In this document: one piece after another, positions 8,810 to 18,781 of the stretch
Layout: each line of letters opens with the position of its first letter
Position numbering within the stretch: position 1 is the stretch's first letter
Source: an uncultured Bacteroides sp.
GTDB lineage: Bacteria; Bacteroidota; Bacteroidia; Bacteroidales; Bacteroidaceae
Assembly (NCBI RefSeq): GCF_963666545.1
Contig: NZ_OY762899.1
Location: 1,736,001 to 1,800,000 of the forward strand
DNA length: 64,000 nucleotides
Direction: 5' to 3'
Made by a program: the position numbers and the translations under genes
The notes under the pieces: generated by a model
What the model was told of the DNA's origin: nothing
What the model saw: the letters and a program-made list of their open reading frames with translations, nothing else
Database searches by the model: none

Positions 8810-11059
8810 TTATTCCACAACCTTAAATGAAAATTCTTTCCCACTCTGGCTATCGGTTGCTACCCACAAACCAAAATCGCCAGGCTCAACAACCTTTTTC
8901 ATCTCTATATTCCAGAAAGCCAATTCGCTCACAGGAAGTTCAAAAGAGATTGTCCGCTTTTCCCCCGGCTTGAGTTCTATACGCATAAAGCGCCTCAATT
9001 CTTTCACCGGACGGGTGACAGAACCGGCTTTATCTTGCACATAAAGTTGAGCCACTTCGGTACCCTGATACTTACCTATATTCTTCAAGTCGAATGTAAC
9101 AGTCAGCACATCTTCCTTCTTTAATTCTGTGGAAGATAACTTCACATTACTATACGCAAAGGTGGTATACGATAGTCCAAAACCAAACGGGTAAAGAGGA
9201 TCAAAACCGGCATCCATATAAAAAGAGGTACAACCAAGAGAGGTTTGTCCGGCTTCTACAGGAATATTGTTCAACAGTATTTCGCTGCGAGTAGCAGGGC
9301 GTCCACTGTTATTATGCGAATAGTACATTGGTATTTGCCCAACCATCTTAGGGAACGTAACAGGTGTTTTTCCACTTGGATTCTCTTTACCGAATAGTAA
9401 ATCGGCCAATGCCGGCCCACCCATTGTTCCAGGATGGAATGAATAGAGCAATGCCGTGGATAAATCAGCTTCTTTACCAATGGTTAGTGGTCTGCCCGCC
9501 ATAACAATAGTCACTAAAGGCTTACCGGTTTTAGCCAATGCAGCTATCAGCTCGGACTGACTCCCCTGCAAGTTTAAATCGGCCAAACAGTGCGCTTCGC
9601 CGGAAAGGATAGATTCTTCACCCACGAAAGCCAGAATAACATCAGCTCGTGCAGCAACTGCAGCAGCTTTGGCCACACCTGCCAGATTTTTATCACGACT
9701 AAAAGCGAGTCCCGGTTCATAAAGAACCTGCACCCGATCTCCATACATTTCTTTTATGGCTTTCAGAGGAGTTTGCGTATGCGTTTTATCACCATCAAAC
9801 ACCCATGTACCCATTTGTTCGTAAGGAGCATCTGCCATCGGTCCAACCACCGCCACGGTTTTCACCCCTCCATTCAGCGGCAACACATCCTTGCTATTCT
9901 TTAACAAGATAGTCGACTCAACTGCCGCACGCTTAGCCGCAGCCAAGTGAGCATCAGCATACATCACCGAAGCACGCTTCTCGTCCACATAAGGATTATC
10001 AAATAAGCCCAAACGAAACTTAATCCGCAAGATGTTACGAACGGCATCATCGATAACCTTCTCCTCTACTTTCCCATCCTTTATTAAAGCTTTAAGGTGA
10101 TTCATATAAGTATAGCTCACCATTTCCATGTCCACCCCTGCATTCACCGCTTTCATCGCAGCTTCCTTGTCGTCAGCAGCAAAGCCATGTGTGACCATCT
10201 CTTTTATTGAAGCCCAGTCGGAAACCACAAAACCATCAAAGCCCCATTCTTTACGCAATACCTGCTTCAATATAAATTCATTTCCGGATGAAGGAACACC
10301 ATCATTATCGTTAAACGAGGTCATGTATGTGGCCGCCCCAGCCTTAGCAGCCGCTTCAAATGGAGGCAGATAGACATTCCGCAACCGTCGTTCAGGAATA
10401 AAGGTAGAATTATAATCGCGCCCTGCTTCAGCAGCTCCGTAGCCCACAAAATGTTTAGGGCAAGCCGCAATAGCAGTAGGATCATTCAAAGAATCACCCT
10501 GAAAACCTTTCACCATAGCCGCACCCATCACAGATGTTAAGTAGGTATCCTCTCCGCATCCCTCGGCAATACGCCCCCAACGAGGGTCACGAGCGATATC
10601 TATCATTGGTGCAAAAGTCCAGCGAATACCTACTGAAGAAGCTTCAATAGCAGCAATTCGAGCTCCCTCTTCTACCACCTTAGGATCAAAAGAAGCTGCC
10701 TGCCCCAACGGGATAGGGAAAATAGTTTTAAAACCGTGAATGACATCTCGGGCAATAAGCAACGGAATGCCTAAGCGAGATTCCTCCATTGCCACTCGCT
10801 GCAAAGCGTTGACACGAACAGGATCAATCTCATTCAAGATCGACCCTACCTCTCCTTTTTTTATTAGCACACTCATCTCCTCGATGTTACCTAAAGAGCT
10901 AATCTGGTTCATTTGCCCGATTTTCTCTTCCAGCGTCATCTTAGAGAGCAGATTTTCAACTCTGCCTTCAATTACCTTCTCCTTCGATTTAGATTGCTTT
11001 GCACACGACACCAAAGATGACAGTAGCAAGCAAGTCACTAGAGTTTTTAATCCCTTCAT
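8810..11059 (-). CDS. Glycoside hydrolase family 3 beta-glucosidase (BglX-like) lipoprotein
   Basis: A 749-residue GH3 enzyme with full domain order: (beta/alpha)8 barrel, alpha/beta sandwich and C-terminal fibronectin-III-like domain. The catalytic nucleophile is Asp281 in GFVVSDW. KHF at 202-204 and the substrate-binding RDPRWGRIAEGCGED stretch are present. The signal peptide ends in a lipobox (Cys19). It should release glucose from beta-1,3-gluco-oligosaccharides at the end of the locus. It is 13 bp after the GH16 gene and is the last gene of the operon. GH3 enzymes vary in linkage preference; the beta-1,3 assignment rests on context. Confidence 0.93.
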   Translation of the reverse strand: MKGLKTLVTCLLLSSLVSCAKQSKSKEKVIEGRVENLLSKMTLEEKIGQMNQISSLGNIEEMSVLIKKGEVGSILNEIDPVRVNALQRVAMEESRLGIPLLIARDVIHGFKTIFPIPLGQAASFDPKVVEEGARIAAIEASSVGIRWTFAPMIDIARDPRWGRIAEGCGEDTYLTSVMGAAMVKGFQGDSLNDPTAIAACPKHFVGYGAAEAGRDYNSTFIPERRLRNVYLPPFEAAAKAGAATYMTSFNDNDGVPSSGNEFILKQVLRKEWGFDGFVVSDWASIKEMVTHGFAADDKEAAMKAVNAGVDMEMVSYTYMNHLKALIKDGKVEEKVIDDAVRNILRIKFRLGLFDNPYVDEKRASVMYADAHLAAAKRAAVESTILLKNSKDVLPLNGGVKTVAVVGPMADAPYEQMGTWVFDGDKTHTQTPLKAIKEMYGDRVQVLYEPGLAFSRDKNLAGVAKAAAVAARADVILAFVGEESILSGEAHCLADLNLQGSQSELIAALAKTGKPLVTIVMAGRPLTIGKEADLSTALLYSFHPGTMGGPALADLLFGKENPSGKTPVTFPKMVGQIPMYYSHNNSGRPATRSEILLNNIPVEAGQTSLGCTSFYMDAGFDPLYPFGFGLSYTTFAYSNVKLSSTELKKEDVLTVTFDLKNIGKYQGTEVAQLYVQDKAGSVTRPVKELRRFMRIELKPGEKRTISFELPVSELAFWNIEMKKVVEPGDFGLWVATDSQSGKEFSFKVVE

Positions 11060-11072
11060 AAATTATATGTAT

Positions 11073-12170
11073 TTATTGTTTTTGAAAGACACGTACATAA
11101 TCAATCTCATAAGTCGCAGGAAGCTTGCTCTCGTCCACTCCTTGAGCGCCTCCCCAATTACCGCCCCATGCCAAATTCAGTTTCAGATAAAATGGAGTAT
11201 TGAAGGGCCAAGTATTCTTATTGCCCGCTTTATCATTGGGGAACTTAAAGTAACTTTCACCATCAATAAAACCCCAAATATAATCCTCTGTCCACTCAAC
11301 AGCATATACATGGAAATCAGATTCGGCAGTAGCGACATATTTCTCGGCTGTTTTTTGAGTTCCTATAGAATGATAATAGCTCTTGCAATGGATTGATGAG
11401 CTCACATAATTAGGACGGTAGCCCACCTCTTCCATAATATCTATCTCACCATCATCAGGCCAACTTACAAAGTTCTTTGGCATCATCCAAAAGGCAGGCC
11501 ATGTACCTTTTCCTTGTGGTAATTTTAGACGAGCTTCAAAATAACCGTAAGTCCAACTTTTAGATGTATTCATACGGATAGAAAGGACTTGTCCCCCAAT
11601 CTTTTTGGCGATAATCTTCAGAGTTCCATCTGTTACAATAGCACACGTATCTGTGCCCTGCACTCCTGCTACATAATTCTGAATTTCATTATTTCCCCAA
11701 CCTCCATTACCTGTTTCATACCACCAATCGGAAGTATTTGGTAATGCCGGTTTACCACCACTTAAGCGAGAAGCATTAAATTCGTCTTGCCAAACAAGTG
11801 TATAACCAGCTGGAGGTGCAATAGTAGACTTTTTCTCTTGTCGGACATAAACTTCCTTTTTAACAATTCCCGATTTAAAAGTCAAGACTGCTGAACGATC
11901 CGTTTCCAAGTAATTACGGAGCACAGTAACTGTCAATGCCTTTTTACCAGCCGTTCCTCCCGTTGGAGTGCATTTACACCAATCTTCACTCGAAGTAGCG
12001 TCAAAATCAGCTGAAGCATTCACTTCTATTTGCTTTGATTCAAGAGTAGAAGCAAACGACAAGTCAGCAGGAAATACTGTTATTTTAATATCAGTCGCCT
12101 CCGATTCGCTTCCATTGCTACAACACATCAAACCAAACACATATAACAAGAGGAAATAGCTTTTATTCAT
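11073..12170 (-). CDS. GH16 endo-beta-1,3-glucanase (laminarinase-type) with N-terminal BACON domain, lipoprotein
   Basis: A 365-residue surface lipoprotein (Cys16 or Cys17 in GLMCCS). Residues about 30-113 form a BACON-type Ig domain (ADLSFAS, DFDATSSEDWCKC, VYVRQEKK). The rest is a GH16 jelly-roll with the catalytic motif GEIDIMEE: nucleophile Glu242, Asp244 and acid/base Glu247. WPAFWMMP and the FKFPNDKAGN-to-PFYLKLNLAWGGNWGG region fit laminarinases and mixed-linkage glucanases. It should cut beta-1,3-glucan at the cell surface before import. A 93-bp gap holding an intrinsic terminator separates it from the binding-protein gene, so it is probably expressed less than the SusCD genes. Confidence 0.93.
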   Translation of the reverse strand: MNKSYFLLLYVFGLMCCSNGSESEATDIKITVFPADLSFASTLESKQIEVNASADFDATSSEDWCKCTPTGGTAGKKALTVTVLRNYLETDRSAVLTFKSGIVKKEVYVRQEKKSTIAPPAGYTLVWQDEFNASRLSGGKPALPNTSDWWYETGNGGWGNNEIQNYVAGVQGTDTCAIVTDGTLKIIAKKIGGQVLSIRMNTSKSWTYGYFEARLKLPQGKGTWPAFWMMPKNFVSWPDDGEIDIMEEVGYRPNYVSSSIHCKSYYHSIGTQKTAEKYVATAESDFHVYAVEWTEDYIWGFIDGESYFKFPNDKAGNKNTWPFNTPFYLKLNLAWGGNWGGAQGVDESKLPATYEIDYVRVFQKQ

Positions 12171-12188
12171 AATTCAACATATTAAAAA

Positions 12189-12217
12189 GGTCACTCCATA
12201 TATGGTACGGAGTGACC
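12189..12217 (-). terminator. Intra-operon intrinsic terminator between glycan-binding protein and GH16
   Basis: A perfect 9-bp stem (GGTCACTCC / GGAGTGACC) with an 11-nt loop. On the minus strand it is followed by TTTTTAAT. It lies in the 93-bp gap between two genes of the same operon and should reduce, not abolish, transcription into the enzyme genes. Confidence 0.8.
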
Positions 12218-12263
12218 ACTAGGCATTATCATTTACTAATTATTACCTTATCTACCTCTTAAC

Positions 12264-13715
12264 TCATTCGTCAAAAGAGAAATCGTCAAAGAAGAAAATA
12301 CCTGGTGCAGCATGACCCTCGCCACCAAATTGGATAACAATTTTATCATAATCCTGCCGGTCCTTCACTCCACTAAAGTCAAATTCTAGCTCGATCCATT
12401 TATCAGTAGGAAGATTTTTCTTCACTACTTCAGTCTGACTCTCCCAAGCACTATTACCGGTTTCACTATTTTGCAACTTCACTGCAACTTGTTTTTGCAG
12501 CTGATTAATAGTAATCCCACTACCAGCCACAGCAGCTGTAGTCACATAATCGTTATAGGAAGGAATGTAGACTTTCATCCGCACCTTATTCATCTTCGTC
12601 AGATCAAATTTATAACCAGCGACTGTGAATGAGATGTTAGAATAGAAGCTAGTGCTCTTTTCATACAGATAAACTTTCTTAGAAGTATTAACGGGAACAG
12701 GTGCCGGATTAGAATAAAGAGAATCCAGTTTCCCCATACTTTCACGTGCAAAATCAACAGTAAGTTTCTCTGCTTCAAAATTCTCGGAAAGTTTCACAGC
12801 CTTTACCGGAATAACCGGTTTCACATTCTTTTCTTTCGGTATGAAGCGATAATACCAGGCATTATTAGACTCAACAGAACTACTGACTCTCAAATACAAC
12901 TCATCCTCTTTCAGACTAACTATTTCATACTTGGAATTTCCGGTATAATGGCCTACAAAAGCCCCGCCGTTCAAGGTTAAGGTTTTATTTGTTTCATCCA
13001 ATGCGTAAGTATAGCTTTCAGCAGGGTTATATTCCACATCAAAATCACCAGCACCCGGTACCGTCGCAGTTCCACCTAAAGCATCCTTACCAGCTTTATT
13101 TGTATAAATTTTCCCTTTATTCTTCCAAATCAGTTTTACACCCACTTGAACAAAAGTAAGCTCTTGATCATATAAACTGGACTCAAGCTTACCGTTGGCA
13201 GGGCACGACCACCAAGATGGTGACGTTCCTTTCGAACCATCATCATTTTTGTCAGGACCTACACCTAAATGTCCTGCATGATACTGATCAAAGACCCATG
13301 TTTTGCCTTGCAAATTGGCAGCCCCACCGGTCAACGCATTGTACATTGGAGTATCCAATAAAGACATATCATCATTTGCAATAGACACCACTTTTGTTAT
13401 GGTAGTAGAGCCACCAGTATTATAAAGAGTCATTGCAACGGTATACTCTCCTTTAAATGGATATTCAGCACTCACAGCATCCCCTTTAGCTGTTTTTCCA
13501 TTTCCTAAATCCCATGTTACAACACCGGTTATAGTCGACTCATTATTCAGTTTTACCACATTTGGCTTAGCTACAGTGGGATTTACGGTAAATGCCAATT
13601 GACTTTCCTGCGGCTTTGCACCCAATGCATGGTCATCACTTTCTTGCGGGTCACAAGATGCCATTGCCAAAACTGCCATCAAAGCTATAAAACCCGATTT
13701 AAATATATTTTTCAT
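12264..13715 (-). CDS. PKD-domain surface glycan-binding lipoprotein of the beta-glucan locus
   Basis: A 483-residue lipoprotein (Cys21 in LAMASC) directly downstream of susD, the usual place of surface glycan-binding proteins. Residues about 40-120 form a PKD domain (VTWDLGNGKTAKGD, FKGEYTVAMTLYN). A middle region with W-rich segments (GTSPSWWSCPANG) follows, and then a C-terminal beta-sandwich (ISFTVAGYKFDLTKMNKVRMKVYIPS, IVIQFGGEGHAAPGIFFFDDF) that looks like a carbohydrate-binding module. The organisation resembles glycan-binding proteins of laminarin loci in other Bacteroides. No catalytic site is seen. It should bind beta-1,3-glucan at the cell surface. Confidence 0.85.
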   Translation of the reverse strand: MKNIFKSGFIALMAVLAMASCDPQESDDHALGAKPQESQLAFTVNPTVAKPNVVKLNNESTITGVVTWDLGNGKTAKGDAVSAEYPFKGEYTVAMTLYNTGGSTTITKVVSIANDDMSLLDTPMYNALTGGAANLQGKTWVFDQYHAGHLGVGPDKNDDGSKGTSPSWWSCPANGKLESSLYDQELTFVQVGVKLIWKNKGKIYTNKAGKDALGGTATVPGAGDFDVEYNPAESYTYALDETNKTLTLNGGAFVGHYTGNSKYEIVSLKEDELYLRVSSSVESNNAWYYRFIPKEKNVKPVIPVKAVKLSENFEAEKLTVDFARESMGKLDSLYSNPAPVPVNTSKKVYLYEKSTSFYSNISFTVAGYKFDLTKMNKVRMKVYIPSYNDYVTTAAVAGSGITINQLQKQVAVKLQNSETGNSAWESQTEVVKKNLPTDKWIELEFDFSGVKDRQDYDKIVIQFGGEGHAAPGIFFFDDFSFDE

Positions 13716-13743
13716 CTTCCTTTCGTTTTAATGTTGTACTTGA

Positions 13744-15273
13744 CTAATAAGCATTTTGTTGCAATTCAAATCCTGTTCCCTTTGTTTTCTCTATTTCACT
13801 CAATGGAATAGGAATAAGCTTTTTATTGTCACTATAAGTACGAACAGAATTATGTTCCGCATCATTTTCCGTTAAAACGCTGACAGCATCTCCCCAACGT
13901 ACCAAATCATAGAAACGCATACCTTCACCTAAAAATTCTTTATGACGCTCCGCCTTTATGTTCTCAGCAGTTGCATCAAGGGGTTTATCAACACCAAATG
14001 CACGTTTACGAATCAGATTAAAACAATCTTGCGCACTGATTCCCTGTTGTTCGGCTACTCCATCCATTTTAACCAGCTCCACATAATTCAGTAATGTCTC
14101 GGCATAACGGAAAATACGCAAGTTATTGCAATAATTCAAGTCCTGATCTCCGGGAGGAGGGTTGTAACCTTCACGGGCAGCATATTTACGTTGGAACAAG
14201 CCGGTATTCTGAAAGCGATGTCCATAGCTTGCTTCTCTCCAATCATTAATAGAACCGTCACGGCGTAAATCACCTTCTTCGTACATATCATAAGCAGATT
14301 GACGTACCGGACCAAAACCCCAGCCACCTTTAAATACAGCATCCGGATCTTTCAATTCATTCGGAGAAATGAATGCCGGAAGATTTGTACCATAACCTGA
14401 CCAACCGCTTGACCATGTTTTGCCTTCCGGTAACTGATTACTTTCGAAAATAGATTCCTTGCAAAACTCATTTTCATCCAGCCACATGGCAGCAAAATCG
14501 TCCATCAATTGAAATTTGCCGCTTTTAATAATAGTCGCCATGTCATTAGCAACTTCTACATATTTGCTCTGATCCTTCTGATACATCACAACACGTGCCT
14601 TCAACATCAAAGCAGCAGCTCTACATGCACGACCCTTATCTGTTTCGGTATTGCTACTCATTGCCATAGCTCCCTCTTCACAAGCAATATTAAGGTCAGC
14701 CATAATCTTATTATAAACCTCATCCGCCGTAATCTGCTTGGTCATATAAGGATCTTGCAGCGGTTCTTCAAAATAAGGAATATTTCCAAAGAATTTCCAA
14801 AGTAAATGTACATAGTAAGCACGCAAGAAATGAGCCTCGGCATTGTATTGTTTCAGCTTTTCCGCTTTTACGCCATTACCATTTGCACAAGCTATAATTG
14901 CATTGTTACAACGAGCCAGACCGGTAAAATAAATACTCCATAGTCCGCCCAGACTCTCAGCCGCACTCAAACGGAACTGAGACAAAGAATATAATGCAGC
15001 TTGGTCGCCGGCATCACCGCCACCTTTGTACAAATCATCCGAACGCAGATCGGACATAAACAAAATGCCATTATAGTTATTATTAGCATAACTATCAAAC
15101 AATAGTATCTGATAAGCCGATCCAAGGCTGGAAAGAATAGCACCCTCAGTCGCTGCTGCTCCGGCCATAGGCTTCTCAGTAGAACTTGAAGTCAAGAAGT
15201 CATCGCCGCAAGAAGTCGTCATCACTGCTGATGACACAAGAACCGCAATGGTTAATATTTTACACTTTTTCAT
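13744..15273 (-). CDS. SusD-family lipoprotein of the beta-glucan locus
   Basis: A 509-residue SusD homologue, lipobox Cys22 (MTTSC). Family features: LKQYNAEAHFLRAYYVHLLWKFFGNIPYF in the helical half, and RHKEFLGEGMRFYDLVRWGDA plus PIPLSEIEKTKG near the C-terminus. It should bind beta-glucan oligosaccharides and hand them to the SusC encoded 20 bp upstream. It is only a distant relative of the SusD at 1734, so the two loci have different ligands. Confidence 0.95.
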   Translation of the reverse strand: MKKCKILTIAVLVSSAVMTTSCGDDFLTSSSTEKPMAGAAATEGAILSSLGSAYQILLFDSYANNNYNGILFMSDLRSDDLYKGGGDAGDQAALYSLSQFRLSAAESLGGLWSIYFTGLARCNNAIIACANGNGVKAEKLKQYNAEAHFLRAYYVHLLWKFFGNIPYFEEPLQDPYMTKQITADEVYNKIMADLNIACEEGAMAMSSNTETDKGRACRAAALMLKARVVMYQKDQSKYVEVANDMATIIKSGKFQLMDDFAAMWLDENEFCKESIFESNQLPEGKTWSSGWSGYGTNLPAFISPNELKDPDAVFKGGWGFGPVRQSAYDMYEEGDLRRDGSINDWREASYGHRFQNTGLFQRKYAAREGYNPPPGDQDLNYCNNLRIFRYAETLLNYVELVKMDGVAEQQGISAQDCFNLIRKRAFGVDKPLDATAENIKAERHKEFLGEGMRFYDLVRWGDAVSVLTENDAEHNSVRTYSDNKKLIPIPLSEIEKTKGTGFELQQNAY

Positions 15274-15293
15274 ATCATATTATTTTTAAGAAG

Positions 15294-18200
15294 TTAGAAA
15301 GTAATATTTGCACCTAGAGAGATTGTTCTCGATTGCGGATAAATCCCTTTATCAACGCCCAAAGTCGTATAATTACCAGATGCCAGTTCAGGGTCAAAAC
15401 CATCATAGCCAGTGATCGTAATCAAATTCTCGGCAGAAACGTATACTCTCAATCTTTGAACGGAAAATTTCTTAGTTAAGAAAACCGGTAGAGTATAGCC
15501 AAGCTGGGCTGTTTTCAGGCGCATGTATGAACCATCTTTTACATACAGATCAGAAGAACGCCAGTTCTTATTCGAATTAGCCGAGGTCATGCGAGGTATT
15601 TTATTAGAAGTACCTTCTCCCATCCAACGGTCAAGTATCCAGCTCGGACGATTCATAGCAGGAATGTCACCGCGCTGTGCAAAGTCAAAGATGTCATTAC
15701 CAAGAGTACCCTGGAAGAACAAATTCACATCAAATCCTTTCCACTCGGCACCAAGTGTAAGACCGAATGTCCAGTCAGGCATACCTTTACCGATCTTAGT
15801 TCTATCATCATCATTTACTTTGCCATCCTTATTGTAATCTACAAATCTTACATCACCCGGTTTTGCATCCGCTTGCATTTTCTCTCCCTTATCATTTATG
15901 TAAGCATCAACTTCTGCCTGATTTTGAAATAGACCATTCGTCTTCATACCATAAAAATAAGGCCAAAGCTCTCCATTCTTAGCATGTACATAATCGCCGA
16001 CTCCAGAAGCACCGGCACTTTCATAATTAGTTTCACCGGAAGCATTACCCAAATTAATCAATTTGTTCTTTAAGTACGAGGCATTCGCAGAGATATGATA
16101 GCTGAAGTCTTTAAGAGTCTGTTTCCAACCTGTTTCGAACTCGACACCCCAGTTTTCCATCTTACCCAAATTAGACATCGGAGCACTCTGGCCTACATAA
16201 CTCGGAATCGGCTGATCCATCAACATACCATTTGTTTTCTTCTTGAAATAATCAAAGCCAAAATTCCATTTGGTGTTAAAAAAACGAGCATCAAAACCCA
16301 AATCTATCTGTTCGGACTCTTCCCACTTAATGTTAGCATTGGCAAGGGCAGCCGGCGAAGAACCGTACTGCATCACCCCCCCCTTACTCTTGTCTTTTAC
16401 ACTATATCCACCACCAAAGTAATAGTTCTGTCCACCATCCATCAAAGCGGCATAACGGAAATTACCAATATTTTCATTACCATTCCTACCCCAACTGGCT
16501 CGTATTTTGAAAGAGTCAAACCAATCTGGTTTTAAGCTTTCCAAATAAGGTTCATTCCAAATGTTCCAACCGACAGATACAGCAGGAAAAGTAGCCCACT
16601 TGTGATTCGATCCGAAACGAGAGGATCCATCGCGGCGTAGTGTCAATTGTAACATGTAACGCTCCGCGAAATTATAATCCAGGCGTCCGAAATAAGAGGC
16701 CAAAGCCGTAAAATTATAGCCGTCCGTACCTCCCCAAACCCTTTCCAGGTCACGGTCACCAATTGCTGAGTTGATATTCGCCTTACTTGGATCTGTTTCC
16801 AACAGGTCATAATCATTCCCACCTAACTTACGTACACTGTACTTCTGTGCAGATTGTCCCAGCACTACCGTCAAATTATGCTTTGCTGCAAATGTCGCAT
16901 TATAAGTCAATACATTTTCAACCTGCCACTTGAAGCCACGATTCATTTCGCTTTGTACCCAACTTTGCTCATTTTTCTTCATAGAGCCCATGTAGTATTT
17001 AAAGCCGTAACCGTCGGCGCCCCAGAAAGCCAGATCCGCGCCATAGCTACTTTTCAGCTTCAAGCCCGGAAGAATAGCTAATTCAGCCCAAAACGAACCG
17101 ACAAACTTGTCTTCATTGTTCTTAGTAACCGAAGGTGAATTCAACTGTGCTACGGGATTTGCCAATTCCTGATAGCCAGTGGGGGGAAGGGAAAATACAT
17201 TGCCATTCTTATCGGTCACGGCAGTAGGATAATCGTATAAAATCCATCCAGCAGCCGTTTTCTCCACCGTCTCACCAGCAATTTGCCGACCTATCTTGGT
17301 GACGTTATCAGCATAGACAGATACTAACGGAGAAAATGCAACAGCACTACCTAAGATTGAGCCATACTCGGAATTCGCTTCAATGCCAGTGGAAGTTCCT
17401 CTTGAATAGCCAATGTTCACACCGACTTTCAGCTTATTCAGAAATTTGCGGGTATTATCTTCAAATACGGTATAAGTAGTATTGGAACGTAAACTCCAAC
17501 GTTCATAATTAGATTTGCCATAATTACCACCCACAATACCTTCTTGGTTGAAATAACCTAATGAAAGAAAATATTGCGCCTTATCACTACCACCGCTGAT
17601 ACTTACCTGATGCTGCTGAATAGGAGCATCATAGTTAAATGTTTCATCTTGCCAGTCTGTTCCTTTACCGGCAGAAGTAGCTTGTTCCTGAGTATAACGG
17701 GGCGCATTGCCATCATTGACATCCATTTCATTCATGATTGTCATATACTCCGTAGCATTCAATACCGATTTCTTCTTCCACGGATTTTGCCAGCCATAAC
17801 TGAAATCATAATTAATCGTAGTCTTACCCGTTGTACCGCTTTTTGTAGTAACCAATACCACACCATTGGCAGCACGAGCACCATAAATAGCAGCGGATGC
17901 AGCATCCTTAAGTATTTCCACTGATTGAATATCTACAGGATTCAAATAATTAATGCCACCATCCACAGGCATTCCATCTACAATATACAGTGGATCACTG
18001 TTATTGACCGTACCAATACCACGGATACGTACCTTAGAGTCAGAACCCGGTTGTCCGGAACTTTGTGTAATCTGAACACCGGAAACTTTTCCTTTTAAAG
18101 CATCTTCAACCCGAGAAGGTTTTGCCGCATTTAATTCATCGGCACTTACCCTACTAATAGCAGCTGTCACAACGCTCTTTTTCTGAACGCCATAGCCCAC

Positions 18201-18515
18201 AACCACCACTTCATTTAATGTTTCTGTGTCTTCCTGTAACACTATACGAAAAGATCTAGAATTCTTCACCGCTATTTCTTGTCTCTTATAACCTATATAA
18301 GAGACAAGTAAAACACAATCTGAAGGAACATTTAGAACGAACTGACCATCCAGATCAGTAATAGTACCATTGGTGGTACCCTTTACCACCACATTTACTC
18401 CGGGCAAAGGTTCATTATCTTGCCCACTCACAACTACACCCTTTATCTGTATGTTTTGAGAAAATACAGTAAGTGTAATCCCTAATAGAAAAAAGAAGGA
18501 TAATAACTTTTTCAT
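15294..18515 (-). CDS. SusC-family TonB-dependent transporter of the beta-glucan locus
   Basis: A complete 1073-residue SusC. In order: signal peptide (cleaved near VFSQ20), carboxypeptidase-D-regulatory-like domain at about 22-95 (GVVVSGQDNEPLPGVNV), TonB box region LNEVVVVGYG at 100-109, plug domain with KVRIRGIGTVNNSDPLYIVDG, and a 22-strand-type barrel ending in Phe. It imports oligosaccharides released by the GH16 enzyme. It is the first gene of the SusC-SusD-SGBP-GH16-GH3 operon. A 5' UTR of some 40 nt follows a TAnnTTTG box, with a small GTTC/GAAC inverted repeat in the leader (18544-18557). Confidence 0.96.
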   Translation of the reverse strand: MKKLLSFFFLLGITLTVFSQNIQIKGVVVSGQDNEPLPGVNVVVKGTTNGTITDLDGQFVLNVPSDCVLLVSYIGYKRQEIAVKNSRSFRIVLQEDTETLNEVVVVGYGVQKKSVVTAAISRVSADELNAAKPSRVEDALKGKVSGVQITQSSGQPGSDSKVRIRGIGTVNNSDPLYIVDGMPVDGGINYLNPVDIQSVEILKDAASAAIYGARAANGVVLVTTKSGTTGKTTINYDFSYGWQNPWKKKSVLNATEYMTIMNEMDVNDGNAPRYTQEQATSAGKGTDWQDETFNYDAPIQQHQVSISGGSDKAQYFLSLGYFNQEGIVGGNYGKSNYERWSLRSNTTYTVFEDNTRKFLNKLKVGVNIGYSRGTSTGIEANSEYGSILGSAVAFSPLVSVYADNVTKIGRQIAGETVEKTAAGWILYDYPTAVTDKNGNVFSLPPTGYQELANPVAQLNSPSVTKNNEDKFVGSFWAELAILPGLKLKSSYGADLAFWGADGYGFKYYMGSMKKNEQSWVQSEMNRGFKWQVENVLTYNATFAAKHNLTVVLGQSAQKYSVRKLGGNDYDLLETDPSKANINSAIGDRDLERVWGGTDGYNFTALASYFGRLDYNFAERYMLQLTLRRDGSSRFGSNHKWATFPAVSVGWNIWNEPYLESLKPDWFDSFKIRASWGRNGNENIGNFRYAALMDGGQNYYFGGGYSVKDKSKGGVMQYGSSPAALANANIKWEESEQIDLGFDARFFNTKWNFGFDYFKKKTNGMLMDQPIPSYVGQSAPMSNLGKMENWGVEFETGWKQTLKDFSYHISANASYLKNKLINLGNASGETNYESAGASGVGDYVHAKNGELWPYFYGMKTNGLFQNQAEVDAYINDKGEKMQADAKPGDVRFVDYNKDGKVNDDDRTKIGKGMPDWTFGLTLGAEWKGFDVNLFFQGTLGNDIFDFAQRGDIPAMNRPSWILDRWMGEGTSNKIPRMTSANSNKNWRSSDLYVKDGSYMRLKTAQLGYTLPVFLTKKFSVQRLRVYVSAENLITITGYDGFDPELASGNYTTLGVDKGIYPQSRTISLGANITF

Positions 18516-18560
18516 AAGTTTTCATAAATTAAGATTAACGAGATGTTCGTTTGAACAATG

Positions 18561-18568
18561 CAAACATA
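18561..18568 (-). promoter_or_regulatory. Putative -7 box of the beta-glucan susC operon
   Basis: The minus strand reads TATGTTTG (TAnnTTTG) 46 bp before the susC start. A -33 TTTG is not obvious, which fits a promoter that needs an activator. The rest of the 18516-18781 gap is AT-rich and shows no other gene. Confidence 0.55.
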
Positions 18569-18781
18569 CCGTTTTAATGAATACACCTACTTTTTTAAGT
18601 CATTCATGAATACGTCAATCAATAATTATTAATACGCTATAGATACGTCATAACAGAATAACTAATTGATAATAAGATATTTATAGATACGCCTACCTTA
18701 TTCGTCAACAATGTTATAAAACATAGAAAGAGAACAACAAGCCTTTTCAGGCGTCAGTCAACAAATAGTATTTAAAGGAAG

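Noticed and set aside
10740..11396. 218-residue plus-strand open frame over GH3/GH16
   Set aside because: Antisense shadow of two well-supported enzyme genes, no domain.
18544..18557. Operator GTTC-N4-GAAC in the susC leader
   Set aside because: Five-base arms (TGTTC/GAACA) are too short to separate from chance without comparison to related loci.
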